From a bacterium (GTDB taxonomy: Bacteria > Vulcanimicrobiota > Vulcanimicrobiia > Vulcanimicrobiales > SCRA01), in the NCBI GenBank assembly GCA_004298675.1, contig SCRI01000042.1:1-30592 (forward strand): 30,592 nt of DNA. Direction: 5' to 3'. A program made the translations under genes and the position numbers. Positions 7,856 through 15,409 of the stretch are shown piece after piece. Within the stretch, counting starts at the first letter, position 1; each line of letters starts with the position of its first letter. A model generated the notes under the pieces. The model was not told the origin of the DNA. It did no database searches and worked only from the letters and a program-made list of their open reading frames with translations.

Positions 7856-9243
7856 CCCTCGCACAGGGACTAGCCCGTTGGGCGGCGGAGCTGCGCTTCG
7901 AGGATCTGCCGCAAGTCGTGGTCGGGAGCGCCGGCGATCGTATCGTCGATACGCTTGCCATTGCGATGGCGGCTCGTACAACCGATGCGGCGCGTGCGGT
8001 TGGGGCGGTGGTGCGTGCGTGGGGCGGCCGCGCCGAGGCGACGCTGGCAGGTGAGCGCACGCCTTCGCTCCCTGCAACCGCCGCCGCGCTCTATAATGGT
8101 ACGTGTGCCCACGCGCTCGACTTCGATGACACGCACCTGCCCTCGATAGCCCATCCCAGTTCCTCTCTGGTGCCCGCGCTGTTGGCACAAGGCCAGGCGT
8201 GCGGCGCCGCCGGACCGGCGATCGTGACCGCGCTGGTGGCCGGTTACGAGATCTACGTGCGATTGGCGTTGGCGCAGTACGACGTGCGGGAACGTAGCTC
8301 CATTTTTTTCGAGCATGGCCTCCATGCTACGTCGATCATCGGAGCCGTAGCGGGGGCGGCTGCTTGCGCCAAGCTGCGAGGTCTGGATGCCGATGGTGTC
8401 ATGCACGCCTTGGCCATCGCCTGCAGCATGGGCTCGGGACTAATCGAGGCCAATCGCGCTGGCGGTTCCGTGAAGCGGATGCACTGCGGTTGGGCGGCGC
8501 ACGGCGCCATCGTTGCGGCGGAGCTCGCCGCCAACGGCCTCACGGGGCCGCCCAGCGTTTTAGAGGGGCGCTTCGGCTTCTTCGAAGCCTACTGCCGCGA
8601 GCGCTGGCGCCCCCAGGCCGTGTTGGAGGATCTCGGCACGCGTTGGGAGACGCCACGCATCTTCTACAAGCCGTACCCGTGCAACCATTTCACGCATGCG
8701 ATCGTCGACGCCGCCTTGAGGCTGCGAGCGCGCGGCGTAAAGGCCGCCGACGTCGAGCGCGTACGGATCGGTACGGCGACGGCGAGCCACCGAACGATCG
8801 GCTCGCCGATCGAGCAAAAGCGTCTTCCGCAGTCGGCCTATCACGCCGCCTTCAGTGCGCCGTTCGTTTTCGCGACGGCGATGGTCGGAGGAGGCGGGCT
8901 CGGTGTCGGATTCGAGGATTTTAGCGAGGCCGCGCTGCGCGATCCGCAGCGCAGGCGCTTGTCGGAACGCAGCGACGTCGTGGTCGACGCGGCGTGCGAC
9001 GCGGTCTTTCCCGAACAGTTTCCCGCGGTTGTCACCGTGTGGCTGCATGACGGACAGGAGATCACCGAGCGCGTCATGGCTAACCGCGGCGGCAGCGAGC
9101 GTCCGCTGACGCGCGACGAACTGCTGCGGAAGGCGGAGATGACCGCCGGCGCAGCGAGCGCGCACCGCCTCGTGGCGGCGGCAGCCGCGCTCCAGAGCGG
9201 TGGCGGCGACGCCGCCGGGCTCCTGGCCGCCGCGGCAGTCTAG
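7852..9243 (+). CDS. MmgE/PrpD-family protein
   Basis: This 463-residue cytoplasmic protein matches the MmgE/PrpD family in length and pattern (FDDTHLPSIAHPSSSLVPALLAQGQ near residues 90-115; YKPYPCNHFTHAIVDAAL near 267-284). Characterised relatives include 2-methylcitrate dehydratase, cis-aconitate decarboxylase and iminodisuccinate epimerase, so it could hydrate/dehydrate, decarboxylate or epimerise a branched di- or tricarboxylate. It starts with GTG at 7852, overlapping the cyclase stop by four bases. As last gene of the operon it could create or equilibrate the hydroxyacid handled by the CoA transferase and lyase. Its stop codon shares the palindromic CTAG at 9240-9243 with the convergent GntR gene. 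Family is secure; reaction unknown. Confidence 0.9.
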   Translation: MTLAQGLARWAAELRFEDLPQVVVGSAGDRIVDTLAIAMAARTTDAARAVGAVVRAWGGRAEATLAGERTPSLPATAAALYNGTCAHALDFDDTHLPSIAHPSSSLVPALLAQGQACGAAGPAIVTALVAGYEIYVRLALAQYDVRERSSIFFEHGLHATSIIGAVAGAAACAKLRGLDADGVMHALAIACSMGSGLIEANRAGGSVKRMHCGWAAHGAIVAAELAANGLTGPPSVLEGRFGFFEAYCRERWRPQAVLEDLGTRWETPRIFYKPYPCNHFTHAIVDAALRLRARGVKAADVERVRIGTATASHRTIGSPIEQKRLPQSAYHAAFSAPFVFATAMVGGGGLGVGFEDFSEAALRDPQRRRLSERSDVVVDAACDAVFPEQFPAVVTVWLHDGQEITERVMANRGGSERPLTRDELLRKAEMTAGAASAHRLVAAAAALQSGGGDAAGLLAAAAV

Positions 9244-9980
9244 CCCTCCAACTGTCCCCAAGCCGCCTCGATGGCGCGCAGCGCCTCCGAAACGATCGAG
9301 CGATTGAGCGCCGCCGCCAGCGCCGCATCGCGGTCGCTGTAGGCTTGCATCAAACGGCGGTGATCCGAATTCGAGCTCTCCAGCCGGTGCGGCAACGAGA
9401 GGCTGAAGTGGCGCAGTTGCATCGTACGCAGGCGCAGCGAATCAATGATACGCCGCAACTGCGAATTGCCGCTCAACTCCATCTCTGCGTCGCGGAAGCT
9501 GACGTTGGCCCAGAAGTAGCCGTCGACATCGTCTCGCTGGGCGGCTAGAGAGAGGGCCTCGTAACAGCGCCACAGAGAGGCGATGCCATCGTCGGACGCG
9601 TGCGCTACGATCAGCTCCGACGCTAAGGCATAGAGAGCGGCGCGCAGTTGGTAGATCTCTCGCACCTCTTTCAGGGGGAAGAACGCCACGCGCGGCCGGC
9701 GGCGCGGCGAGATCTCGACCAGACCCTCGCGCTCGAGAAGCATCAGCGCCTCGCGCACGGGGGTCCGGCTCGACTGGAAGTGCTTGGAGAGGTCGACTGA
9801 GTTTAGGTCGTCTCCAGGGCGCAGGCGCCCCTCGACGATGGCGCGCCCCACCCAGTCGGCGATGCGCGCCACCAGAGATGAGCCCACGCCGCGATCACCC
9901 AGGACGTTCGCCAGTAGCGACGATTCGCCGTTGGGCGCGGGAGTGGGGTGGCTATCCATCGTCTTCCATGAGTTTTCCAT
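9240..9980 (-). CDS. GntR-family transcriptional regulator with FCD domain
   Basis: This regulator of up to 246 residues has a winged helix-turn-helix at about residues 35-100 (VGRAIVEGRLRPGDDLNSVDLSKHFQSSRTPVREALMLLEREGLVEISPRRRPRVAFF), followed by a helical FCD ligand-binding domain. FCD members usually sense organic acids and repress catabolic operons. ATG at 9980 has a GGAG just upstream. A second ATG at 9959 gives 239 residues and overlaps the MFS stop by eight bases; either start may be used. As last gene of the leftward molybdenum hydroxylase/MFS unit it is a good candidate regulator of that operon and of the divergent rraA/ridA-like pair. It meets the MmgE/PrpD gene tail to tail, sharing four bases. 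Confidence 0.9.
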   Translation of the reverse strand: MENSWKTMDSHPTPAPNGESSLLANVLGDRGVGSSLVARIADWVGRAIVEGRLRPGDDLNSVDLSKHFQSSRTPVREALMLLEREGLVEISPRRRPRVAFFPLKEVREIYQLRAALYALASELIVAHASDDGIASLWRCYEALSLAAQRDDVDGYFWANVSFRDAEMELSGNSQLRRIIDSLRLRTMQLRHFSLSLPHRLESSNSDHRRLMQAYSDRDAALAAALNRSIVSEALRAIEAAWGQLEG

Positions 9981-11298
9981 GCGTCTCCGTCATGAAGGGC
10001 GTGGCCACGATGCCCAAGATGTAGATCATGCCCACGATCGTTGCCGCTTTGCCGTATCCGCCGAAGTGCGCGATCAGCGTACCGGCAACGAGCGGTCCAA
10101 GGAATGCGACAAAGCGTGGGATGTTAAAGCTGAATGCGATACCGGTGGCGCGCATGCGGGTGGGATAGAGTTCGGGAAGCCACGTGGGCATCCATGAGTA
10201 TTGTCCGAGGGTGAAGAAGCCGTTGACCAGTGTGACGATCAACAGCGCGATCAGGTTATGCGTCCATAGGAACAGTACTGGAGTGAGGATCAGCGAGACG
10301 ATGAAGTATGTCAGCGTTACCGGCTTGCGTCCGAAGCGATCGGCGAGAAACCCAAGGCCGATGTATCCGGCGACCGCACCCACGTTGTAGACCATGCCCG
10401 CGAAACTCGCCCACTGCGGCGCGGAGAGTCCGTTCTTCGCGGCCAGCGACCCGATGTACGGAGGCACCCACGTGGAGATGCCCCACCATGCCAGCGTCGT
10501 GGTGCCGGACATCACGAGGCCGATGAGCGTGTTGCGGCGCACCTTGGGATCGGCGAAGAGCTCCGCCAGCGTGAAGCGCGTGAGATGCCGCTCCGAATCG
10601 TCTAGACGTTCGCCGCGGCTGGCGCGCGCGATAGCGCGCGTGCGGTGCTCGTTGGAGGCTTCCCAGAGCCCCGATTCGGGGACGCGCCGGCGAATCCACA
10701 GCGTGACGATCGCGGGCACGATACCCAGCAGATACATGTAGCGCCATGCCATGTGGCCCATGGGGCTGACGAACAGCCAGATGGCCGAGGCAAGGAAGAA
10801 GCCGATGCCCAAGCCGCACTGCATCAACCCCGCGCCCTTGCCGCGCGTGCCGTTGGGCCATAGCTCGGCTACCATGGCGGTGCCCGTGCCCCACTCGGAG
10901 CCGATGGCGATGCCCACCAAGAAGCGCAGCAGCGCGAATGAGACCCACGACCAAGAGAGAGCCGTCAGTCCGGTGAGGACCGAGTAGCCGATCATGGCGT
11001 AGATCATCATGCGCCTACGGCCGATGTAGTCTGCCAGCACGCCGCCGAGGATGCCACCGATGCCCCATCCCAGCAGGGTAATGGCGATCACGCCGCCGGC
11101 GTAGACGGGGATGCGGGCGAACTGCGAAGGGTCCAGGAGCTGATGCAGAGCGATCCCAAGCGTCAGGATCAGAGCGTAGGTCTCGTATCCGTCGAAGAGC
11201 CAGCCAAGGTTGGCTGCCACTAACGCTCGCCATTGGCTCTTGTCAACCGCGCGGTACCAAGGCGTCCGCGTGCTGGATATCGTAACAGCTGTCTCCAC
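9952..11298 (-). CDS. MFS transporter (aromatic/organic acid:H+ symporter-like)
   Basis: This 448-residue protein has about 12 membrane segments. Features resembling the aromatic-acid/sugar-acid symporter groups are LGWLFDGYETYALIL in the first segment, GGVLADYIGRRRMMIYA in the loop after segment 2, and LADRFGRKPVTL in the second half. It probably imports the acid oxidised by the upstream hydroxylase. I choose the GTG at 11298 because AAGGAG lies ten bases upstream; a further ATG at 11337 would extend it with residues that actually come from the duplicated 3' end of the 2Fe-2S gene. Its ribosome-binding site and first 12 codons are inside the 87-bp direct repeat, and a second truncated copy of those codons lies at 15318-15359. 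It therefore probably once followed the 2Fe-2S gene directly. Confidence 0.9.
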   Translation of the reverse strand: METAVTISSTRTPWYRAVDKSQWRALVAANLGWLFDGYETYALILTLGIALHQLLDPSQFARIPVYAGGVIAITLLGWGIGGILGGVLADYIGRRRMMIYAMIGYSVLTGLTALSWSWVSFALLRFLVGIAIGSEWGTGTAMVAELWPNGTRGKGAGLMQCGLGIGFFLASAIWLFVSPMGHMAWRYMYLLGIVPAIVTLWIRRRVPESGLWEASNEHRTRAIARASRGERLDDSERHLTRFTLAELFADPKVRRNTLIGLVMSGTTTLAWWGISTWVPPYIGSLAAKNGLSAPQWASFAGMVYNVGAVAGYIGLGFLADRFGRKPVTLTYFIVSLILTPVLFLWTHNLIALLIVTLVNGFFTLGQYSWMPTWLPELYPTRMRATGIAFSFNIPRFVAFLGPLVAGTLIAHFGGYGKAATIVGMIYILGIVATPFMTETHGKLMEDDG

Positions 11299-11348
11299 GG
11301 CGTCTCTACTCCTTGTGAAGGGTAGCGGCTGCAGCATGCACCGCGTTG
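11262..11348. repeat. Direct repeat copy A, 87 bp, flanking the ALDH/ADH/binding-protein segment
   Basis: These 87 bases match 15323-15409 at 85 positions in the same orientation, 4061 bases apart. Read on the minus strand the repeat holds the last codons of the 2Fe-2S subunit gene, the AAGGAG site and the first 12 codons of the MFS gene. The match resumes for 13 more bases (11349-11361 against 15455-15467) after a 45-base deletion relative to copy B. The two mismatches are both synonymous in the MFS reading frame (GCT/GCC and GTT/GTA). Confidence 0.95.
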
Positions 11349-11361
11349 TAGTGGCGGATCT
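11306..11361 (-). pseudogene. Remnant of the 2Fe-2S subunit gene 3' end
   Basis: On the minus strand these bases read IRHY then NAVHAAAATLHKE and a stop. This equals the C-terminus of the intact 2Fe-2S subunit at 15367-15846 with codons 132-146 (LSGNLCRCGTYPDII) removed. The 45-base loss is in frame and removes the last two cluster cysteines. No homology to the subunit continues beyond 11361, so this is a fragment left by the event that created the flanking repeats. The rest of the 11349-11475 gap shows no gene. Confidence 0.85.
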
Positions 11362-11475
11362 GATTGTCTATGAGGCTTCACAAGCACGGAGGTCGAGCGA
11401 ACTGCTTTGACGCTCGATTTCTACATGCAGCAATCGTTCGGCGGCACGAGTGAGGCGACGTGTCCGTGACGGTCG

Positions 11476-12969
11476 CTAGCCCAGGACGAAGGGATCGCGG
11501 GTAGCCCCTTCGAGCTCGACATAGACCGACTTGGTTTGGGTGTACTCGCGCACCGCATCGATGCCGTTCTCTCGCCCCCAGCCGCTCATCTTATAGCCGC
11601 CGAAGGGGGCGTTGTGTGCGACTGTCCGGTAAGCGTTGATCCAGACCGTACCTGCCTCCAACGCGTGGGCGACGCGGTGGGCCCTACGGATGTTCTCTGT
11701 CCAGACCGCCGCAGCCAATCCGTAGCGTGTGTCGTTCGCGATCTCGATCGCCTCGTCTTCGCTGGAGAAACGGATAACCGAGAGTACGGGACCAAAGACC
11801 TCCTCCGTCGCGATTCTCATTCCGTTGCGTATGCCGGACAGGATCGTCGGCTCAACGAAGAGCTCACCGATATCCGGCCGCGCATTGCCCCCACAGACGA
11901 CGCGAGCCCCTTCGCCCTTCGCAACGTCCAGATAGTACATCACCTTCTCGAACTGGGGACGGTTTGCAAGTGGTCCCATCTCCGTCTCCGGGGCCGTCGG
12001 TGAACCTAGCCGGATCGTGCGCGTCCGGGCTGCCAGTCGCTCTAAGAGCGCATCGTGGATGCCGTCTTGAACCAGCAGTCGCGAGCCGGCCATACAGGTC
12101 TGTCCGCTGGCAGCAAAAATACCAGCCAGCACGCCGTTGACGGCCGCATCCAAGTTAGCGTCGTCGAAGATGATATTGGGTGATTTGCCACCCAGCTCGT
12201 AGGTAGTGGGGGTAAGGTTCTCGATCGAAGAGCGGCCAATGGCGATCGCCGTTTGGGCCGAGCCCGTGAAGGCGATCTTGTCGATACCCCGGTGCTGTAC
12301 GAGCGCACGCCCCGCCTCGGCCGTACCGCCAGTGACCACGTTAAAGACGCCTGGCGGGAAGCCGGCCTCTTCGATGCGCTTGGCGAATTCGAGAGTCGAG
12401 ACCGGAGTGAACTCTGAAGGTTTGACCACAAAGGTGCAGCCGGCGGCTAGCCCCGGCGCCAGCTTGAACGTCAGGAGCAGGATGGGAGAGTTCCATGGCA
12501 GGATCGCGCCGACTACGCCGATCGGCTCGTGACGTGTATAGACAAAGAAGTTTCTCCGATCCGAGGGGATTGTGGCGCCTTCGATCTTGTCCGCCATCCC
12601 CGAGAAGTAATTGTACCAATCTTGCCACGAGGCTGCTGAGCCCAGCGATTCGCGCAGAAGCTTCCCGTTGTCGGTTGTCTCGGCGAGCGCCAGCGTCTCA
12701 TAGTCGCGCGCTAGTATGTCGGCGAGGCGCCGCATGAGGCGTGCGCGGTCTCGTCCGGTCATTTTGCTCCATGGGCCTGTCTTGAGAGCCTTGCGTGCCG
12801 CAGCGACGGCGCGATCAATGTCGGCTGCGTCGCCGTCTGGGACACGCGCCCACACGCGTCCGTCGAACGGATTGGTCGAGTCGTACGTTCTGCCGGAGAG
12901 TGAGTCGACCCATTGGCCATCGACATAGAGCTGGTACGTCTTGACGGGGGATTCCGTAGTGCTTGTCAT
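11476..12969 (-). CDS. NAD(P)+-dependent aldehyde dehydrogenase
   Basis: This 497-residue soluble oxidoreductase is at the usual ALDH length. It should oxidise an aldehyde to the carboxylate with NAD(P)+. The catalytic cysteine is C292 in ASGQTCMAGSR and the general base is E258 in ELGGKSP. The oxyanion asparagine is in LPWNSP, and the cofactor-site glutamate is in EEVFGPV. The start is supported by AAGGAAG about seven bases upstream, inside the end of the alcohol dehydrogenase gene, which ends two bases earlier. With that gene it forms an alcohol-to-acid pair. Sampled lines here are less GC-rich than the flanking hydroxylase genes, in keeping with an acquired segment. Substrate unknown. Confidence 0.94.
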   Translation of the reverse strand: MTSTTESPVKTYQLYVDGQWVDSLSGRTYDSTNPFDGRVWARVPDGDAADIDRAVAAARKALKTGPWSKMTGRDRARLMRRLADILARDYETLALAETTDNGKLLRESLGSAASWQDWYNYFSGMADKIEGATIPSDRRNFFVYTRHEPIGVVGAILPWNSPILLLTFKLAPGLAAGCTFVVKPSEFTPVSTLEFAKRIEEAGFPPGVFNVVTGGTAEAGRALVQHRGIDKIAFTGSAQTAIAIGRSSIENLTPTTYELGGKSPNIIFDDANLDAAVNGVLAGIFAASGQTCMAGSRLLVQDGIHDALLERLAARTRTIRLGSPTAPETEMGPLANRPQFEKVMYYLDVAKGEGARVVCGGNARPDIGELFVEPTILSGIRNGMRIATEEVFGPVLSVIRFSSEDEAIEIANDTRYGLAAAVWTENIRRAHRVAHALEAGTVWINAYRTVAHNAPFGGYKMSGWGRENGIDAVREYTQTKSVYVELEGATRDPFVLG

Positions 12970-12971
12970 TG

Positions 12972-13991
12972 CTATCTTCCTTGTGTGAGCACGATCTTCA
13001 GAACCGGCTCACTCTTCTTGTGAGCAATCGCAAAGGCTTTGGAGGCTTCCGTTAATGGCAGGCGATGGGTGATCAGACGCTCGGGTTCGATCTTGCCGCT
13101 CGCGGTAAGCGCCAAGACCGTCTCGTACTGGCCGCGTCCGCCGTTACCGCCCACGCCGTGGATTGTCAAGGAGCGCAGCATGATCGGGATGAGGTCATAC
13201 GTGGCCGCCCCGACTTGGAAGCCTACGTTGGCCACGCGCCCCTCTTTGCGTGCCACCTGGAAGATTAGATCAACCGTTGCCTTTGCGCCGACGCACTCGA
13301 CGACGATGTCCGCTCCAGCACCGGTGATTCGCTTGACTTCCTCCGGGACATCGCATTCGTTAGAGTTAAGTGTGATCTCTGCGCCGAAGTCGCGCGCCAT
13401 TTCTAATGCCTCGCGGCGTACGTCGACGGCGATCACGCGTCCGCCGGAGAGGCTGGCCATACGCGTCTGCCCCAAGCCGATCGGCCCCTGGCCTAGGATT
13501 ACGACCCACTCACCCAGCCGCGGCTGTACGCGCTTCATCGTGTTCATGGCCACGGTAAACATCTCGAGATTGGCCGCAGCCTCAAAGGAAACGTCCTCCG
13601 GGAGCGGTACGAGATTCGCCACCGGCGCCAGCACGTACTCAGCCATGCACCCCTCGCCATGGAGGCCGATCAACTTCTTGTCCTCACAGGCGCCGTAATC
13701 ACCGCGCGCACAGTGCGCGCAACTCCCACATGGGAACGAGGGCTTGACGACCACGCGATCCCCGTTCTTGAACCGCTCGTGGCCGGGAGCGATCTCCTCG
13801 ATCACGCCGCTAAAGTCGTGACCGGGGATCCTTGGAAGAGGCGTCTTGATCTTCCCGGCGTACTGATGGAGGTCCGTGCCGCACAGCGTCGCGGCGGCCA
13901 CGCGCACCAACGCGTAGTTTGCCCGCATTGCGGGGGAATCGAGCTCACGGACCTCGATGCTTTCAACACCCGTGATGACTACTGCTTTCAT
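12972..13991 (-). CDS. Zn-dependent medium-chain alcohol dehydrogenase
   Basis: This 339-residue MDR-family enzyme oxidises an alcohol or polyol using NAD(P)+. Catalytic zinc ligands are C37 (LCGTD) and H58, followed by D59 where most relatives have glutamate (GHE). The structural zinc set C88, C91, C94 and C102 is complete (CGSCAHCARGDYGAC). The Rossmann motif is ILGQGPIGLG near residue 166. The order binding protein, alcohol dehydrogenase, aldehyde dehydrogenase with gaps of 16 and 2 bases indicates one transcription unit. The layout resembles sorbitol/threonine/butanediol dehydrogenases, but I cannot pick the substrate. No clear strong ribosome-binding site precedes the ATG (GGTGA is the best candidate). 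Confidence 0.92.
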   Translation of the reverse strand: MKAVVITGVESIEVRELDSPAMRANYALVRVAAATLCGTDLHQYAGKIKTPLPRIPGHDFSGVIEEIAPGHERFKNGDRVVVKPSFPCGSCAHCARGDYGACEDKKLIGLHGEGCMAEYVLAPVANLVPLPEDVSFEAAANLEMFTVAMNTMKRVQPRLGEWVVILGQGPIGLGQTRMASLSGGRVIAVDVRREALEMARDFGAEITLNSNECDVPEEVKRITGAGADIVVECVGAKATVDLIFQVARKEGRVANVGFQVGAATYDLIPIMLRSLTIHGVGGNGGRGQYETVLALTASGKIEPERLITHRLPLTEASKAFAIAHKKSEPVLKIVLTQGR

Positions 13992-14007
13992 CGTTCACCA
14001 ATACAAT

Positions 14008-15276
14008 CTATGACGGATAGGTCATTGCGCAGGTCTTGCCGACGACAGATAGTGGTACCGTAATCTGCTCTGCGTCGACGCGCGCGAAGTCTTCGAACGT
14101 ATCGTACTTGTCGCCGGGGACACCGCCCGCGCGAACCTTGGCGACCCACATGGGCCACATCATCTGATGGTCAGCCTTGCGAATATAGGCCTTGCCGGAC
14201 CACAGCGGAGAGTCGAATTCCGAGCCCTCCAAGGCGCGCGCCACCTTCACCGAGTCTGTTGACTTCGCGGTTGTCATCGCAGTGAGGAGCCGATCGACGG
14301 TCACGTAGCCGAAGCAGGAACGGGCCGTAGGCGGCGTTCCGTAGTCCTTGCGATATTGGCGCACGAACTCTACGGCGCTTCGCTTGCTGCCGAAGATGGC
14401 GTTACCTGCGAAGTACCACTCAACGCCCCAGTAGCCAACGCGTGCGCTCTCGGGAAGGGCCCATAGGCCCTCGAGCTCCATTAATGGTCCGCCTACAGGG
14501 GTGCTCTTGAGAAGGTTATATGCCTCGGCTTGCTTCATGAGGCTCACGAAGTCGTTGCCGCTCACATTGACGATGAGCACATCGGGCTTGGCCGCCTGGA
14601 CCTTCAGGAGGTAGGAGCTGAACTCGGTAGTACCGAGGGGGGTGAGATCGTTCCCGACGATCGTTGCACCCATTTTTTCGGCTACCGCCGTGTAGCCAGC
14701 CGCCAGCCCGTGGCCGTATGCGTAGTCTGGGGTGATCATATACCAGCGCTTACCGAACTTCCGTTGAAAGACGAGTCCAGTAGCGTGGGTGAGCATGTAG
14801 GCTGTTTTACACGTGCGGAAGGAGCTCCACTTGCAGTCCTTGCCGCTCATCGTGTCGGCGGCGCCCCCCATGTCGATGAAAACCGTGCCGAGCGCGTTTG
14901 CCGCCGAGCTGACGGACAGCGTCGTAGCGCTAGAGACGGTGCCAACCAGTGCCGCGGCTTTACCTTGGTTGACGAGTTTGCGCGCCTTCTCCACGGCGAC
15001 GCCGGGATCCGCCGCGTCGTCTTCGGAAAGAAGGGTAACCTTGCGGCCCAAGACGCCACCGCGTTTATTCCAAGCTGCAACTGCCATCTGGGCACCGCGC
15101 ATCTGACTTTGACCCAGGCTTGCATAAGTGCCGGTTAGCGGGTTGGTCATTCCGACTTTGATGAGGTCGTCTGCGGCTTCGATGCGCCGCGGAATGAAGG
15201 TTGGTATGCCGGCGGCGATAGCTCCAGCCGCGGCGGACTTGATGAATGCATCGCGCTTCATGGGAAATTCCGACAT
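14008..15276 (-). CDS. ABC transporter substrate-binding protein (LivK-like, type 1 fold), without a permease nearby
   Basis: This 422-residue protein is a second Leu/Ile/Val-type solute receptor, only distantly like the one at 1502-2704. The leader MKRDAFIKSAAAGAIAAGIPTFIPRRIEAAD looks like a Tat-type signal but has KR-D in place of the twin arginines, so Sec or Tat export cannot be decided. The mature fold begins IKVGMTNPLTGTYASLGQSQMRGAQMAVAAWNKRGGVLGRKV. AAGGAG lies six bases before the ATG. It is first of three genes in the segment bounded by the 87-bp repeats. No LivH, M, G or F homologue accompanies it here, so it must borrow a permease or act otherwise. Confidence 0.9.
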   Translation of the reverse strand: MSEFPMKRDAFIKSAAAGAIAAGIPTFIPRRIEAADDLIKVGMTNPLTGTYASLGQSQMRGAQMAVAAWNKRGGVLGRKVTLLSEDDAADPGVAVEKARKLVNQGKAAALVGTVSSATTLSVSSAANALGTVFIDMGGAADTMSGKDCKWSSFRTCKTAYMLTHATGLVFQRKFGKRWYMITPDYAYGHGLAAGYTAVAEKMGATIVGNDLTPLGTTEFSSYLLKVQAAKPDVLIVNVSGNDFVSLMKQAEAYNLLKSTPVGGPLMELEGLWALPESARVGYWGVEWYFAGNAIFGSKRSAVEFVRQYRKDYGTPPTARSCFGYVTVDRLLTAMTTAKSTDSVKVARALEGSEFDSPLWSGKAYIRKADHQMMWPMWVAKVRAGGVPGDKYDTFEDFARVDAEQITVPLSVVGKTCAMTYPS

Positions 15277-15317
15277 GACTGTCTCCTTGATGTTGGCTCT
15301 TTGTCGGCAGTGCGGAA

Positions 15318-15359
15318 TTAAAGCGTCCGCGTGCTGGATATCGTTACGGCTGTCTCCAC
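15318..15359 (-). pseudogene. Truncated duplicate of the MFS gene start
   Basis: On the minus strand a GTG at 15359 with the same AAGGAG upstream encodes VETAVTISSTRT and then L and a stop. The first 12 codons match the MFS protein encoded at 9952-11298. Homology stops at 15323, where the interrupting segment begins. This supports an ancestral order in which the MFS gene directly followed the 2Fe-2S gene. If transcribed, the message would yield a 13-residue peptide. Confidence 0.85.
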
Positions 15360-15409
15360 GGCGTCTCTACTCCTTGTGAAGGGTAGCGGCTGCAGCATGC
15401 ACCGCGTTG
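15323..15409. repeat. Direct repeat copy B, 87 bp
   Basis: This is the partner of 11262-11348 (85/87 identical, same orientation). It includes the intact 3' end of the 2Fe-2S subunit gene and the start of the broken MFS copy. The interrupted segment lies between the two copies. Confidence 0.95.

Noticed and set aside
11299-11337. ATG at 11337 as the MFS start
   Set aside because: The added residues are frame-shifted translation of the duplicated 2Fe-2S gene tail. The GTG at 11298 has its own AAGGAG.
11349-11475. Possible insertion-sequence end or att site beside the ALDH gene
   Set aside because: No inverted repeat is shared with the other boundary at 15300-15322, and no tRNA, integrase or transposase fragment is present.
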